A stretch of DNA of 64,000 bases from Marchantia polymorpha subsp. ruderalis (GCA_037833965.1 AP031358.1:12780001-12844000); one strand, 5' to 3'. Shown: positions 19,447-33,565, counted from the first letter of the stretch. The notes: generated by a model from the sequence alone, not told the origin. Translations and numbers: made by a program.

Positions 19447-21169
19447 GCTATTGCTGGGTTGGCTGCCGACGGCAGGCAAATTGTTACTTGTGCAAGAGCA
19501 GAAGCTGGAAATTACTTGGGGTTTGTTCCTTTACTGTCTTTGTTGTTTACTGTCACAGCTAAACACTGTCTAACGCTAATTACAGTTTCTTGACCACTTG
19601 ATTGCTTTTATATAGCCGCACAAAATTCTTCCGGGTGTCGATGTAGTACGCCCGTTTCTATCTGTAGGTGTACTTGTGAATTCTGAACTTCGGTTTTTGC
19701 AGCTTTTACGGTGAAGAACTCCCCACCAAAGAGCTTTGCGACAGAGTCGCTTACTACGTGCATCTATGCACCCTTTACTGGTGGCTCCGGTCAGTATATT
19801 TGCGTTTGCTCCTAAGGAGCGCAGCTAGGAAGCACCTTTTTTGTTTCTTGCGGTTCCTGTTCGTTTCGCAAGCATGAGCAAACGCATTTTAATTTCTCTG
19901 AAATCTCAACTTTGCTCTGAGGCAATAACACCCCCGATGACGTGTTGCACGGTTCAGTTCTAAGAGTGCTTCGTTTGTTCAGGCCATATGGTTCGGCCGC
20001 CATACTAGGTGGTTATGATCGGGATGGTCCTCAGTTGTACATGATTGAGCCCTCAGGTGTTGCTTATGTGAGTCTCATACACTTGTGAATGCTGTTTCTA
20101 TAATCTTTTACGAATGTCTTATCTTTCGTGTCATCGTGAGATTTGATAAGATATTTCATTATTTGCCACAAACCGGAAATGCTCATTTGCGTTTTCTGAA
20201 CGTATCTGTTCACCCTCTCTGCATGCAGCGGTACTTTGGTGCTGCAGTAGGAAAAGGGAGTGCCAAAACGTGAGTATCTCACGTCTTCATATATGCAACT
20301 AAGTATATTTCAATTGCAAATAGAGTTGTTCTCTCGATGGTGTCTGGGTTACTTGAAAAGCTGTTTATTGTTTAGCAGACACCTCTGATGTACGATGCAT
20401 TGGAAATTTGCATATGAAGACTTAGTTTTCTATAATCCATGTTAGTGAATAATGCCTCCGTAAATATGTCCTGCAGAGAGATTGAAAAGCTAAAGTTGTC
20501 CCAAATGACATGTCGAGAGGGTGTCATTGCTGTTGCAAAGATGTAAGTACACTGCCCAAGACGTGGATTGCATTGCCTTTGCTTTAGCTTTGTACTCTCT
20601 TGGTGAGACATCAGATGTCAGTGAGTATTAATAGGGTTGTGGTTACTCGCTGTATAACCCACTCTAGAGGAGACCAATATTTGAAGAATGTTGTACTTTT
20701 TCTATCTTCGTGTCTTATGTCGGTGATTGCCACCAGGTAGTATCCAATTTCTCTGTAAAACCCTATTCACCCTTGTGCGAGGCGAGAGAAATAAAGAATA
20801 AGCTTATTTTCTTGCAGTATTTACAATGTACACGATGAAGCTAAGGACAAAGCTTTTGAGCTAGAAATGAGCTGGATCTGCGATGAATCAAAGCGTGAGC
20901 ACCAACGGGTATGTGAATCTACTCCAGTCGAACCTAGAGGATATGAGCGCAAAAAATCAGTCTGCTGATAGGACTGACTTACTAGATAGACTTGATAAAC
21001 GGAGTCCTGAATGTAACCAGACGACAGTGTTATGGATTTATAGTTTGCATGTTAAATATCCTCCTTTTATAATCGATGTTCTCTGCTGCAGGTCCCTGCT
21101 GATCTTCTTGCGGAAGCCAAATGGGGAATGTGGGTGGTGTTGAGAAGAAGGATATTTCGCGGCTCCTGA
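19447..21169 (+). pseudogene. PAG1: 20S proteasome subunit alpha-7 (PAG1/PSMA3), 5'-truncated, introns retained, unit 1
   Basis: Seven exons read through with correct phases: 19447-19520, 19703-19789, 19983-20067, 20229-20269, 20477-20542, 20818-20908 and 21092-21169. All six introns are GT-AG. The product contains AIAGLAADGRQIV, ELPTKELCDRVAYYVHLCTLYWW, GGYDRDGPQLYMIEPSGVAY, YFGAAVGKG, MTCREGVIAVAK and ELEMSWICDESKREHQ, diagnostic of the alpha-7 subunit of the 20S core. The first third of the protein, with the alpha-ring N-terminal helix, is missing; upstream lies U-box debris. After V-P-A-D-L-L-A-E-A-K the normal C terminus is replaced (W-G-M-W-V-V) with a stop at 21167. Retained introns show a DNA-level copy, not a retrocopy. 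It cannot assemble as a normal subunit. Confidence 0.88.
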
Positions 21170-23717
21170 TTCAGATCAGAGGGAAATATGGTCCTGACGA
21201 CCAGTGGCTAGCTAATTACGTCTGGGGTCTGCACTCTGATTCGAAATAAGATGGTGGCATCCAATTGTGAGTTACTCTTAGTTTGTGTGCTGACTGAATC
21301 GAATGCATAGCAAGTGGTAGGATTATGTCGACATGGTGACCCGAGCATTCCAAAGATATGACGCTTACCTTCCCATAGGTAGAAGCTGCTCTCAGAGGGT
21401 GCCGTTTCTTATGTACCATTTCGTTGACATCCTTATCCTCGGCATTTTCAGGAGTTGCCATCACTGCCCTCCTCTGTGGAGTTGTCCAACACAAGATGTA
21501 ACTGTATCAGAGGCCACGTTCTCATTATTAATGCATTTTGTATAGCAAACTAGGAATTAAATGTAAGTTTTAATCTCACCAGTACAAAGCGATTGTCCAG
21601 ATGTAGATGTAGATGTATATGTAGATGCCTGACGCAGTTGCTCAGTTCTGTTGCAATATCGAAGTTTCCTCATAGAGTGAATATGTAATTCGTAATTCTT
21701 AATATGTAATGAACTTAATTCTGGTGTTCATTTCGGGTCTGTATGATTGGGTCGTTTTTCTCCTCCCTAATTTTTCTACTTTGCCGGATACCGAGTCGAG
21801 ATAGGAGGTGCCACAGCATTACGATCTTCGGATTTATTGTAATTGGAATGGCATCAGGGACAGTGGGATAGTTCAGATATCTGAGAGATGCGTCAGGAGA
21901 TGACCCTGGCATATGTTCTACTGAGTTAACACTTGAGAGTGTGCAGTCGGCATCGTTGTGCCTGCAGTTTCAGCCGTACCTCGAGCTCAGCGTCAGATGC
22001 ACAATAAAGAAAAATTATACAAAAACGAAAGGAAGGAGTAGGTGGAGATTGGTCATTGATCACAGCCACAATCAGATCGTGTTCACGGGTGCTCATACTG
22101 TGACGTTGATCCATACGTACTGAACGACTTGTTTTCTGAAACGAGTTCCGTGTAGGGAAAATTTTACCATCCAGAGCTGATATGTGGAGCCAGTAAACGG
22201 AGCTGATGCCCTATACACTAGCTCATGTTGGGCGGACTGAGCGAGACTTAGACTCTCATCAGCCGGTGTCTTGGGGTTGTGAGGCCCACCAGGAATGCCC
22301 TCCCACCCTTGCATCTGTGAACTCACGTCGCCGGGAACCCTACCGAATCGTAGGCGCTGATGCAGCGAAAGACTGAACAAGACGTAATTTCTCATACCTT
22401 AAGATACAATCGTAGTAATTCAATTATTGGCCAGAACGATGCGGACAGTGAGGCTTCGCCCATGACGTACGCGCCAAATCCATTTACTAACCAAGAATAA
22501 GTGGTGAGTGAACTGTGGATATATTATCGAGTGCCCCGTCGTTGTCAGTAGCACGGTTGACGTCTCGATGTTTCGATTCATACACCTTAAGTTAAGCCTA
22601 GTTTTGAAGTGGATGGATGATTCATCATGTGCATGCCCTGCAAAAGATCTATTTCTTGTTCTTCGCTTCCAGAAAACCTAGTGTCTGATAGGGAGGCACT
22701 TTCAAGCTACATTGGGGAGCAACCAACACGTTCTAATTTCAGTTCAATCAAACAAACGATCGTGAATAATTGTGTCCGGTTAACGAGAGTAGGTTCGCGC
22801 TCAACAGAGTCCTGCATTGGGTTTTCAAAACTCTACACATACCCATGGATGTGTCAACTGTATCCACCTGTGGTGACTTTTCCATACCCTTATCCATCCA
22901 TGACACCTTGTCCATATATTCAACTCATAACCCCACCACCTTTTGGTTACACTTACTCCGAAGGCTAAGTGTAAGTCATATCCATCCATTATCCACCTAT
23001 ATATCGTAGCCCCACACATTTACCCATGGGTATGGGTGGGTATTGGGTACCCATTGCAGTACTCTGGTGCTCAAGTGATGGTGACAAGAACCCGTCTGGC
23101 ACACTGAGAGGTCACTATTGAATGGAAGCGCCGCAGCTTGTGAAACACCAATGGGCCTTGTCTTCTCGTGTCAGTTTGAATGTATGTGATAAACGCCACA
23201 TCACCAAATGGGATTGCATATATCTATGGTGCATACTCTTGGAGAATATAATGTGGATAGGCACAAGACCATTCGTCTGGAGAATTGAAAGGAGGACCGC
23301 CTGGGGGTGTCCTCTCAGATAATGAGGGGCACTCAGTCAAGCAGTGTTTTAATATAACGCTGTACTTGGGGCCCGATGTCTACTCCGCTTGGCATCACAA
23401 AGCTCCGAACCCAAACATGCCCACGAATCGATCCGTATGAAGGTCAAGTTCCATCGAATCCAGTACACCTAGCAGCGCAGTTTGACAGTACGAGTACTCT
23501 TGGAAGCTTACAGATTGCGCAGAATGTGGAGTTTCTAGTGAGGCTGAGATGTAGAGTCTCCCAAACCGAGTCATTACCACATCAGTCGAATCCCAGTCTG
23601 ATAGATTATGTCGAGAATCGACGCAATCAGTTGGAACATGCATATTCGAAATCTGGCATGTCGGTTCTTGGTCTCGCCCAATCCGGTCAGCCAGCAATCG
23701 GATATTGGAACCATAGG
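21170..23717. other. Region without a recognisable gene, unit 1
   Basis: Three ATG frames of 100-127 codons are present and unrecognised: 22093-22395 on the minus strand, 22627-22968 and 23376-23759 on the plus strand. The second is partly low-complexity because of TATCCATCC-type repeats at about 22840-23010. A (GATGTA)n tract lies at about 21600-21630 and GGGTA-rich sequence at about 23020-23060. Confidence 0.55.
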
Positions 23718-26700
23718 CAGGAAGAAATCTTCCTCGCAGGTTTGACTGGAATACTGTGATCACAAAAGTGCAAGTATTTAATGGTTACACTTGCACATCT
23801 GAATAATGTAGATGAGCATTAGAATGTCATCGACTTCCCGGGTCGTCCACATCGGGCTCATTGACTTCAACAGCCCTGCTTTATGGCGTCTGCTCCGTCG
23901 CTGTAGAATATCTACACATACCACCGAATGTTGACCGAATCCTTTTCGAAAGCCAGTGCTGGAGGAGCTCGTGTGGAAGTTCCCACAAAGTTGATCCTGT
24001 CCGGACGAGTCTTTTCTATATCCGTATGCACTGCATGGTACCTGCTGCTGGGAGGTTCTCACGGGATCACCGTGTAGCCAAGTTCCAATCGCTCTCTCAT
24101 AAGATCTGAACACAGAAGAGATGGACGTCGGACCATGTAGAGCCTGGAGGGCATCCTTCCACATCAAGCAACAGCTCAGCTCAAAGCAAGGTAGAACTTA
24201 TGAGACAGCTTGGTGATTCAATCAGATGGGATATTACCAAGTCTTGAAGCTCAGGAAAGGTTCTGCAATTGCACATAAATAAACCTCTCCTTTCCACAAA
24301 CAACCAAGCAGCTGTCTGCCGCCAGTAGCTTCCAGTGATGTGATCTGAGCGTCCTACATTGGGGCATGGCAGTCAGTGTGAGTCGCCATTCCAGTTGAAA
24401 ATTGTGAGGTGGCCACGGGATTTTTGCAGAACCTTTCCTGTGCACTCCCTATCATACAGAGCAGCTGAATTGCGATCGTGCCAGATGAGATCTGATGCTC
24501 ACCAACAACGGCATCCCTGACTGCCTGCTCTACCCACGGAGGCGCGAAGAGTCTGCAGTCATTGGTCCGGGGCACGGGCACGTAAACACCGAGACCTGGA
24601 TCAGATTAAAGTTCTTACAGCCCATTCTGGGTCACATCGTTGCAGAGAACTGCTGCTCGTGTACGCTTATAGTGAGACTGCAAGGCCTTGAGCTCTGCTT
24701 GTCGGTGGTGGCGGTGCACATATGCTCGATTCGCACTTTCGTGATCATGCTTCGGGCTTCTGTTTAATCAGATGTTCGGATCCGGGAGTAGAAATGAGAA
24801 AAAAATGAAGTTGTAAGAAGCTGGTGCACGGATTGAGGCAATAAAGATCTCGAAAATCGAGAACCGGTGCATGTCATGTGCGGAGAAATCGACATTAAAG
24901 TCAGAGCTATGGTGGCTGACGAGAACACGAAGGCAGCCAGCCAGCTAACAGAAGAGTGGCTTCACGAATTCCCAAATCACAGCTTCTACCGAACATCCTC
25001 TGGAGATGACCTCATCATTCTCATAACGAGAACGGTCACACACACACGGGGTCATTCCTCCATCTCGCTGCCTTGTTGCAGTGCAGAAATGGCATGGTAC
25101 AGACGAAGCTCATACGTGCGAGGTCTGAGCATCGTGTACACGTCTATGAGTATTAAAAGTCGTGAAGATCAGAGACGAGTGAGTAAGAAAGCAAGCCATA
25201 CACGGCAGCCATCGGAGCTTCCAATGCGAATTGGAGCGATGTACAGATCCCCGCTGAGCTGCGACTTGAGAAGTCTGATGTGGAAACTAAGAGGCTCAGC
25301 CGATTTTGGAGGTGCTCAGATATGGAGTAGACTTTGACAGAATCCGAGCATAAAATTCATGGAGTAGACTGTGAGCGAAGGATATGGAGTAGACTTTGAG
25401 CGAATCCAGCGCCTCTCTCTGCAGCAGTCTTGCTTGGTTCTTATCCGAAGGCCCTTCACTCACTGATGACAAGCTCGATAGACCGTCTGCTGATTCCACT
25501 TTCTTACTCTCAAGGAAATTTAGATAGTTTGCCGGTTCTCCGATCGCTTTGTTTGAGAGCAGCAGCTGTCGACGCAATCCTTCTTTTAGAGATTTGACAG
25601 AGGTGCCTTGAATACCAAGCGAGGCTGGTGAGCTCCTTAAGAAGAAGAAGAAGAAGAAGAAGACGGCTAACTGACGTGAGAGCTCGAGCAGCTCAGGTGT
25701 CATACTGACATTGGTCGGAAAATATCATGATTGCTTCGGCAGCTGGTCCAAACCCCGACAACTTTACCATTCAAGCTGTCATTCGCTGTGCTGTACCTCC
25801 TGGCGAGAAGAAAACTTGCGGAGGTTGAGCCTCAGGGTTCCTAATACGGATGTCTGGATTCTGGGAAATTCAGTCCATTCACGTCTGTACATGGCGTGAA
25901 TTTGAAATACAGGTGCACGTGGTCGGTTCAGAGAGCTTTCAAATCCCCCATTTTGGACATGATATAACCAGGCACTCGGAATTTTGTTAAGTATCCAAGC
26001 CACTAGAAACAAGTTCATCGCAGAAACGTAAGATATGGATTGCTTGGACGGTACGTCAGACTTCGGACATGGCAGCTTCTATCACGGCTTCTCTGTTATC
26101 ATTTGAAACCAGATCTGCGGGCAAATGGATGAAAATGGTTCTTGTCCAGCATCACATGTCTCTTGCGCTGGGCACTTTGGCTTTGTTTCAGCAGCTTGAG
26201 AAATAACATGTAATCCTCCCGATTTCGCCCAACTCGTTTCTGACGATGAATGCATGTGAGAGCTCGTGGTGTCCAGGACTAGCAGCCAAAACAGATGGAG
26301 TACTCTCGAGGTGGGGTGAGGCTAGCGGCGCAGTGCGGAGAGAGATGTGCACCATACACAACCTTGTTGCGTTGTAAATGGCTCAGTAAGTTAAAATACC
26401 TGATGTCAAGTACTGACGGCTGCTGATCGAAGAGTTACTTTTGCTGATAAGCAAAACTAACATTGGCGTTAATGGACACAGCTCACATCCCATAGACTAT
26501 GACACTTTCCTGCCCTCCAGACCTTATTGCAAGAACCCTGGTCTTCGTAAGCAGGCCGGGCGACCTTGCCTTCCGACTTCCCGATTTGGCATCCCATTCA
26601 GCCGAAACTTCTTGTGGCTCTGAGTGGCAAGTTGTCCACTGCAAGAACTTCACAATCCAAAATGCACAAGAAATGGCGCACGATGACATCACGCCGTTCT

Positions 26701-28375
26701 CTCAACTTGCTGTATAAGATTCGACGAGGACTCTGCAAAGTATGACAGGTAGGAATGGAAGACATTCTGTTGGGTTTGACCTTCAGAGACTTGGGTTCCT
26801 TGCCCAGGTCTCTGGAAAGTGCATGTGGAAAATTGCACGGCAGGTCTACTGAACGTCCAGCAGCAGCCTATATTGAATCGGCCGTCAACCCCACGTGAGC
26901 AATTGGGGTCGCAGAATGCAAGGCTGAGGATTCAATCCTTCAGAGTTGCAACGAATGTTTCAGAGTCGTTTAGCTGCATGGGAGGCTCCACGCTTCTCTG
27001 AAAGCTCCAGCCGATACATGCACACAAGGCACAGAATTCATCCTTCTCATCATACTAGATGAAATTGGAGACTGGAGATCGTGACCTGGAGAGCCACGCT
27101 GACTTTGTAACCCTTATTACTTCGTGACAACCTTCAAGTCTATGAGCCAATTGGGCATGGTCTGTCAAGGTATGGCGAGTTGTAGACCTAACGTAGATCC
27201 TGAGATTTCGTGCCCGACACATCACAGTTCTTGGCGTGTATCTCAGATCAACATGGCAGGGTGATATCCTCCACTAGGGGACGACTATCAAGTCTTACTG
27301 CATGCCGTTGCTGTCGAATATCATCCTCCTGTACTCAAGCCCAGTGTCTATCTCGCAGCTCTATCTCCTGCTCTTCAACCATCTGGAGAAGTCTTATGGT
27401 ACATACCGTTCTCCAGGAACTTCAGCCAAGCGCAGTTCCTGATCGTTTAAGTGCCAATCAGTACAGGACTAGCTGGAGGTCAAATCATTGTGTGAAGAAA
27501 AACGGCGCAATGTTCAGAGCAATCCACGAGCGCATGAGTCTTCCTGAGAAACGTCTCATATCAATGTCAGGTCAGGCCTGGACAATTTGTCAGCTGTCCA
27601 GCCTCGGACATGCTGTTCACTCTCAATTCGTCGTATTGGAAGGGAGTTGACGTCAGCGCAGTGATCTTTATGGTATACTTTACATTCAGTGCCGACTCAT
27701 TGGCAACAATTACACTCCTCGACGTTTCAAGAGCCAGACGCAACAGGCGTAAGAATATAAGTTTGTTACACACCTTCCGACATACTAAGCTTCAAATCAA
27801 ATTCATGCAGCTTAGGATCAGCATACGAACGTTAAAGCTCAATTAAGGCACATGTCATGGCTTAATTACAGGCACATGTCATGCAGACCAAAAGGGCCTT
27901 TGAAGTTGACTTGGCAATGATCAAAAAAGGATGTGCATTAAATTCAATCGTACACGAGAAGAAAATTCATCATAGCGTCAATCAGTTTGAACTACGCATA
28001 CGTCAAATGATTGAGTTTCCCAAAGCTCAGGTTAGAGGATCTGCTTCACCATGTCGACTGAACTCTTAAGAAAATATTCTGATCGTATGAAGTTCTGGTT
28101 AAAGACTGCTGAAGCTTTCCGGTCTGAAGACATGCGTTCTCTATACTCAATGACATACAGTCTCCAACAACAGCGAGACAAGTGGATACTGGCCCCACTT
28201 TGAATGAAAAGAAATTTCTCTAGATGGAGACCAAGTCTTTTACAGAATAAACGGGACCTTCTTGGTCAGACCGGATTTGACCACCAAAGAGCTTGGGTTG
28301 AGTCTTTCCTGAGCAAGCGTCCGGAGACATGTGTGTCACGAAAAATGAGACAAAACTTTCACTGAGTTGGAGAAC
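23718..28375. other. Region without a recognisable gene, unit 2
   Basis: Second copy of the uncharacterised 4.6-kb stretch; content as in unit 1. It differs by G at 24213 (C at 496 in unit 1), one fewer AAG and G at 27346. Confidence 0.6.
25639..25662. repeat. (AAG)8 microsatellite
   Basis: Eight triplets, one fewer than in unit 1. Confidence 0.95.
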
Positions 28376-29764
28376 TTGGAAGACTCACATATCTAGCGAT
28401 TTCAGTACAGGCACTATATTTCAGATTATAGGGCCACTATTCCCCGACTAGCATGCTTCCAAGATGTTTCAATCTGAGGACCTTAAAATGACCTTAAAAG
28501 TCGTCGACACGTTTTTTAATGGGGCGCAGTAATGCGGCTGATTGTCAGCACTTCATATACGCGTATAGTCAGCAGGGAAGATTCTCCGGACACATTCCGA
28601 TGATTTCACTTTGAAGAATTTCATCCCAGCCAGAAGCTTAGATTTTGTCCGAGCAGTTCACATACGAAGGACCTGTGGGATAAAAGTAGTAGCAGCTGCT
28701 CACGAATTAAGCTTTGACTTCTTCGTTCGCTGATAAGTCTGAAACGTTCTATCCTCAATATTACACGAGGCACACAACATTAGAGATGGCAGTCGCCTGT
28801 TGCCGTTCTGGTTCTGGAAGTCCAGTCATTGCGGGATGTCTACCAGATTCTTTATTCTCCATACCGGATTCGCGCGAATTCGCACCGTCAAGAGGCAGCT
28901 GTGGTCCACTTTGTGTTGGCTTATGAATGGATCAACTTAGTTCAGGAGTTATAATGTGGACTTGATTATTCAGATTGAACTGATTCAGCTTTAAGAGAAC
29001 GAGTCAACTTCAACTGCAAATGCAGTCAGGCAGTTCTTGTATGTACATTCATGGGACTATTAGATGTAAGAACATCATTCCAAGAAATGGGTGGAGGGAG
29101 CAGATATGGTTCATGGAATCAGTGGAATGTAATGAAGTAAGATCAGGGGACCCAAAAGGTCATTTGTCCAAAATATATAGGGACTTTGGCCGTGAAGGCG
29201 AGCTCCATGATGAGATAATGATGAGATTGCTTGTCTCTTGATGTGCCCTCACCCAAAGGCGGGTGCAAAGGCAGCATAGTTCAATCTGAATTTTAGACTA
29301 TTCACGCACGAATAACGTAAAAAGTTTCTCAATTGAAAGTCACACAATTTTACTACGTCACCTCTCAAAGAATTGAGCTGGACTAAAATGTCGCTGCCAC
29401 CTGATTCCCGATTTTTTGCATGAGTTTTCAGAATTTGCAAACCGATAACGCATTCACATGCTTTCTGTCGTACATGGAGACACATAATTACGTCACACAA
29501 GAAGCAGGGACCTTGGCCGGAACGCAGTAAAACCAGATAAAAAGTACTTTGTCAAGAGATCTGATGATAAAGTTATCGAAATAATCTCTCTACACTAATC
29601 ACGGACTCGTCGACTGGAGTATTTCCAGTTCACTTCAAAGACCCACATGAGACTACTGTAAGATGGCAATCTCATAATCTAGTCCGACAAGGGCACATTT
29701 ATCTAATAATTGGAAAAGAACATATATGGTCCAAACTTTGGTATACAGGCCTAGCTCAGACGCT
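28376..29764 (-). mobile_element. Truncated TIR element, left copy, unit 2
   Basis: As in unit 1 but with the 12 bp (GTACATGGAGAC) present near 29470, which keeps the 83-codon minus-strand frame at 29249-29500 intact. A private substitution lies in the A-run near 29174. Confidence 0.75.
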
Positions 29765-30232
29765 TCAAGTTAGGCAGGCGTGTCCATGCAAGCAATATCT
29801 ACCACCGCTGAGTACTGCAGAAGCCAGACTCCACGAAGAGTCCCACTTCTGGGTTCGGATTTCCGAGGCATGGAAGCCCAGATCCAGAGACAATTGATGA
29901 GACAATCCAGAGACTTTACTATTTCTCTCAAAACGTATTAGAGATAAGTATCGTTATGTGCGAGGGTCATAGTAGACTCCGCAAGGTAGAATCCACCGTT
30001 GGTCAGTCTGTTCGGATTCCTCCTTTCTAGCACCCTTTCATGATCCTGTTTCGACTTTGTAAGAATTATTCTCTCAAGGCGAGCAAGCACCGGTGGTCCA
30101 CGCTGCGGTCTGTGTCATGAAAAGTGGAAAAAAGTAAATTCTGTCAGCTGTTTCTGCAGAACGATCCCGGTTGCTTCGAGGGTTAGAGTAGGAGCGTTCT
30201 CGCACGATCTAGAGAACATGAGAGTGAGCCTT

Positions 30233-30238
30233 TATAAG
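30233..30238 (+). promoter_or_regulatory. TATA box of the multicopper oxidase gene, unit 2
   Basis: Identical to the unit 1 box and at the same distance from the ATG at 30365. Confidence 0.6.
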
Positions 30239-30364
30239 GACATTCGATGAGCTTCTACCTCACTCAGAGTTGTACACCCTGGAGTACGATTCACATAGAC
30301 ATTGTGAAATCCACGTGGTCAATTCAATTCCAGTTCGACGTGCAGTTCCAAAATCATCACCGTC

Positions 30365-32588
30365 ATGGGGACGAATCCGAGACGAACCGAGGCTCCAGCT
30401 CTCAGATTTAGCCATGCTTCTCATCTGAAGCTTGCCTGTCTTCTCGGGGTGTTGTACTCACTATCAGTGATTCAGGCTCAGGATGTTCACTCCCGGTGCG
30501 GAAACTTGACTCCGTCACCTACTCTGACACCATTCGTGCAGCCACTGCCTATACCTGTGGAAATCGACATCTCCACAGGGTCTCAGCTGACTTTGGGTGC
30601 TTACAAGATTTCCCAGGTACGGATTCTCAGAGTTTTAGCGTGCACTGCTTTATGCCAGAAACCCCGGGTACAAAACACTCAGCTGAAGTACAACAGTGGA
30701 AGGTCCATGCAGCTGAATGGTTCACTTGTACCGGAGGGGATTCCGATAGAGCCAGTTTTATGTTTGTCAAGTACAGTGAGGCATGCGTTCTCTCTCATCA
30801 GAGGATGCATAATCGGAGCTGATTTCCAGATGGGGACATGTTATCAGATGAATACTTTCTGCACGACTGCATGCTTGCAAAAGTCGTACAATTCTTGCAA
30901 ATGAGCGCTGTTACGAAATTCTTAGACTGGCCAATAGTAGTCTGAGATTGCAGCAGAATTCTCGAGAATCCGAGAATTGAATACCAGTCACGGGTTGCGT
31001 GGATTGAGTTTCGTAAATTGATCCGAACAGAATTTAACCCGCGGCTGCTGTGTGCAATTACAGAGCGTCCATCCAGACCTTCCGAACACGACATTCTACG
31101 GATACGGGACGAGTCAAGACACAGCCACATCTCCGGGCCCGACTCTGAACGCCAGGAGGAATGTGGCCTCGTTCATTCGGTTCGAGAATCACATCACCGA
31201 CGCGGAGCACATTCTGACCGTGGACAAGACGCTGCACAGAGCGACGCCAGCGAACGGAGGCGTGCCGATGAGCGTGCACCTGCACGGCGCCGACGCCGAG
31301 GGCAAGTTCGACGGGCACCCGGAGGCCTGGTTCACGGCGGCCGGCGACAAGGGCCCGACCTTCATCGCCACGAACAACACGTACCCGAACGAGCAGCCGG
31401 CGAGCCTTCTCTGGTACCACGACCACACTCTGGGCTACACTCGGCTCAACGTGGTATCCGGGCTGGCCGGGCTGTACTTCATCCGCGGGGGATCCGGCGA
31501 GCCCGGTTCTCTGCCCGAAGGACGGTACGAGATCCCGCTGGTCATCCAGGACAAGCAGTTCTACCCCAACGGGTCCATCAACTTCCCGGACCTCGGGTCG
31601 CCGCTGTCGCCCGCGCACCCGCAGTGGTGCCCGGATTATTTCGGCGACACGATTCTGGTGAACGGCAAAGCCTGGCCCTTCCTCGACGTGGTCGGGGCCG
31701 TGTACCGCTTCCGCATTCTGAACGCGGCCAACGCTCGAGCCTTCACTCTCTCGTTCAGCGACAGCCGCCTCCAGTTCGTGCAGATCGGCACGGACGGCGG
31801 CTACATGTGGGCTCCCCAGCTGCTGCAGAATCTGACCATGGCTCCTGCTTACAGAGTCGACGTCCTCGTGGACTTCTCAAGCGTTCCCGTCGGGACGACG
31901 GTGTATCTGAACAATACTGCTCCGGCCCCGTTTCCTGATGGGGACCCGATCAATAGTCCTCCCAGCACCAGGCACGTCATGAAATTCAATGTCGTTCAGT
32001 CCATACCCGGGTTGCCTGCGCAGAGTGTGGTCATTCCTACTTCCATCGGGTCCGCCCCCAGCACCGCCGCCTGGATAGACTCGGCGGTGTACAGAAATGT
32101 GACCTTGGATGTGGTTCTGCCGCCGGACCTGACGTTTCTGCTGAATAAGAATCACTGGGATGATCCTGTCACCGAGACGCCGAAGCTTTACACGACCGAG
32201 ATTTGGGATATCATTCACCTCATTCCGGGCGGCATTCATCCGATCCACATTCATCTCATCAACTTCCTCGTGCTGCATCAGCAGGCGTTCGATCTGACTC
32301 GGTTTAACGGTGGCCTGTGTTCGCTCCTGCTGTCATATCCGGAGTCCCTCAGCTGCTACACTGAGGCCCCGCAGCCTCCGGACGCCACTCAAGTCGGCTG
32401 GAAGGACACCGTGGTCGTCTACCCGGGCACGAGACTCAGAATTCTGATGAATTTCGCGCCCAGAGACTGGCCGCAATTACACGTTCGATCCCACCACGTT
32501 CCCCGGTTACGTATGGCACTGTCACAACCTGGACCACGAGGACCATGACATGATGAGGCCGCTCCGAATTCTGCCTGCAGCATCTTGA
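30365..32588 (+). CDS. Secreted multicopper oxidase, LPR1-like, frameshifted, unit 2
   Basis: Exons 30365-30616 and 31064-32588. The predicted protein is identical to unit 1, including the extra base (around 32465-32469) that takes the HCH...H...M copper motif out of frame, so the open frame ends at 32548. Promoter, intron boundaries and the downstream palindrome are also conserved. Confidence 0.85.
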
Positions 32589-33087
32589 GTCCACCTTCCG
32601 CCTCCAGCATCTAGAAATCGGACCACTTTAGACGTCCATTCTCTCGACATCTGCACATAGCTCACAACCATGTTCTGCACCGTCGACAAGTTTGATGGCC
32701 TCTAGCTTCAGCCGAATCCGGAGGAAGAATCGAAATGGATGAGAGCCAGGCGCCAAAAGCACGTAAGAACGCGCTACATTTCACTTTCCTGATCATGCAA
32801 ATCGTCTTACCGGGCAATAATCGTGGACAATCTAGTAATCGTGTGCAGAGTTCGAGGTCAAGTCGAACGCCTGAAGAGTCAGTACTTCACATGAATCGTT
32901 GAAGAGGATGGCTTGAGACTCGAAGGTTATTGAGTTGATCGAAGAGAATGACAGTTTCAGGTGCACAACTGGGACAAGTGTGGAGGAGAGAATGAAAAAA
33001 ATGAGTAAAGTGTACCAGCGGCTCAAACAGTAATTGAACGGTAACGGTAATTGAAGTTAATTATTAGAGATAGAGTTGGTTCAAATC
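32589..33087. other. 3' flank of the oxidase gene, unit 2
   Basis: Same content as the unit 1 flank; no gene recognised. Confidence 0.5.
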
Positions 33088-33149
33088 GGTCTATATGCCT
33101 GATTTGAACCAACTCTAATTAGAGTTGGTTCAAATCAGGCATATAGACC
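33088..33149. repeat. Perfect 62-bp palindrome, unit 2
   Basis: Identical to the unit 1 palindrome. Confidence 0.97.
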
Positions 33150-33565
33150 GCGGGAATTTTATTACTTGTAAAACGTGGGAATAATTTTAAAATGGCATAA
33201 CGGATTCGGTTATGACATTTCAAACTATTCCCGGGTTTTCACTTACACCAACTCCAAATTGATAGTATAAAATGACACGCAGGTTCATCATTCGTTTCCA
33301 TTCTCGCACTGGTCGATGTGACGGGAGATCAGATCAGAATTCGCGCAAGGAGAGAGAGAAGTCGTCCTTCTGGTTGTCTTCATTGTTCGTTCACACTCCC
33401 ACACCGGTCGATGCGAGCCTGAAACACTAACCTTTGGCGAAGAGGTTAGTGTTTAGGCTGACGAGCTTCAAACGAGAGAAGGAAGAGGCCGCATTGAGGA
33501 AGGAGCGCGAGGAGGAAGCGACTTGATTCTTCCTACCTTCCCGACCCTTCTAATCAGACGTATTG

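Larger units (their letters stand above)
1..23717. repeat. Macro-tandem repeat, unit 1 (23,717 bp)
   Basis: The sequence from position 1 recurs from 23718 and again from 47543, in the same orientation and order. Unit 1 is 108 bp shorter than unit 2. The difference is accounted for exactly by +3 bp in an AAG tract near 1922, -12 bp near 5754 and -99 bp in the satellite at 13372. The start point is arbitrary because the array extends beyond the window. Confidence 0.98.
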
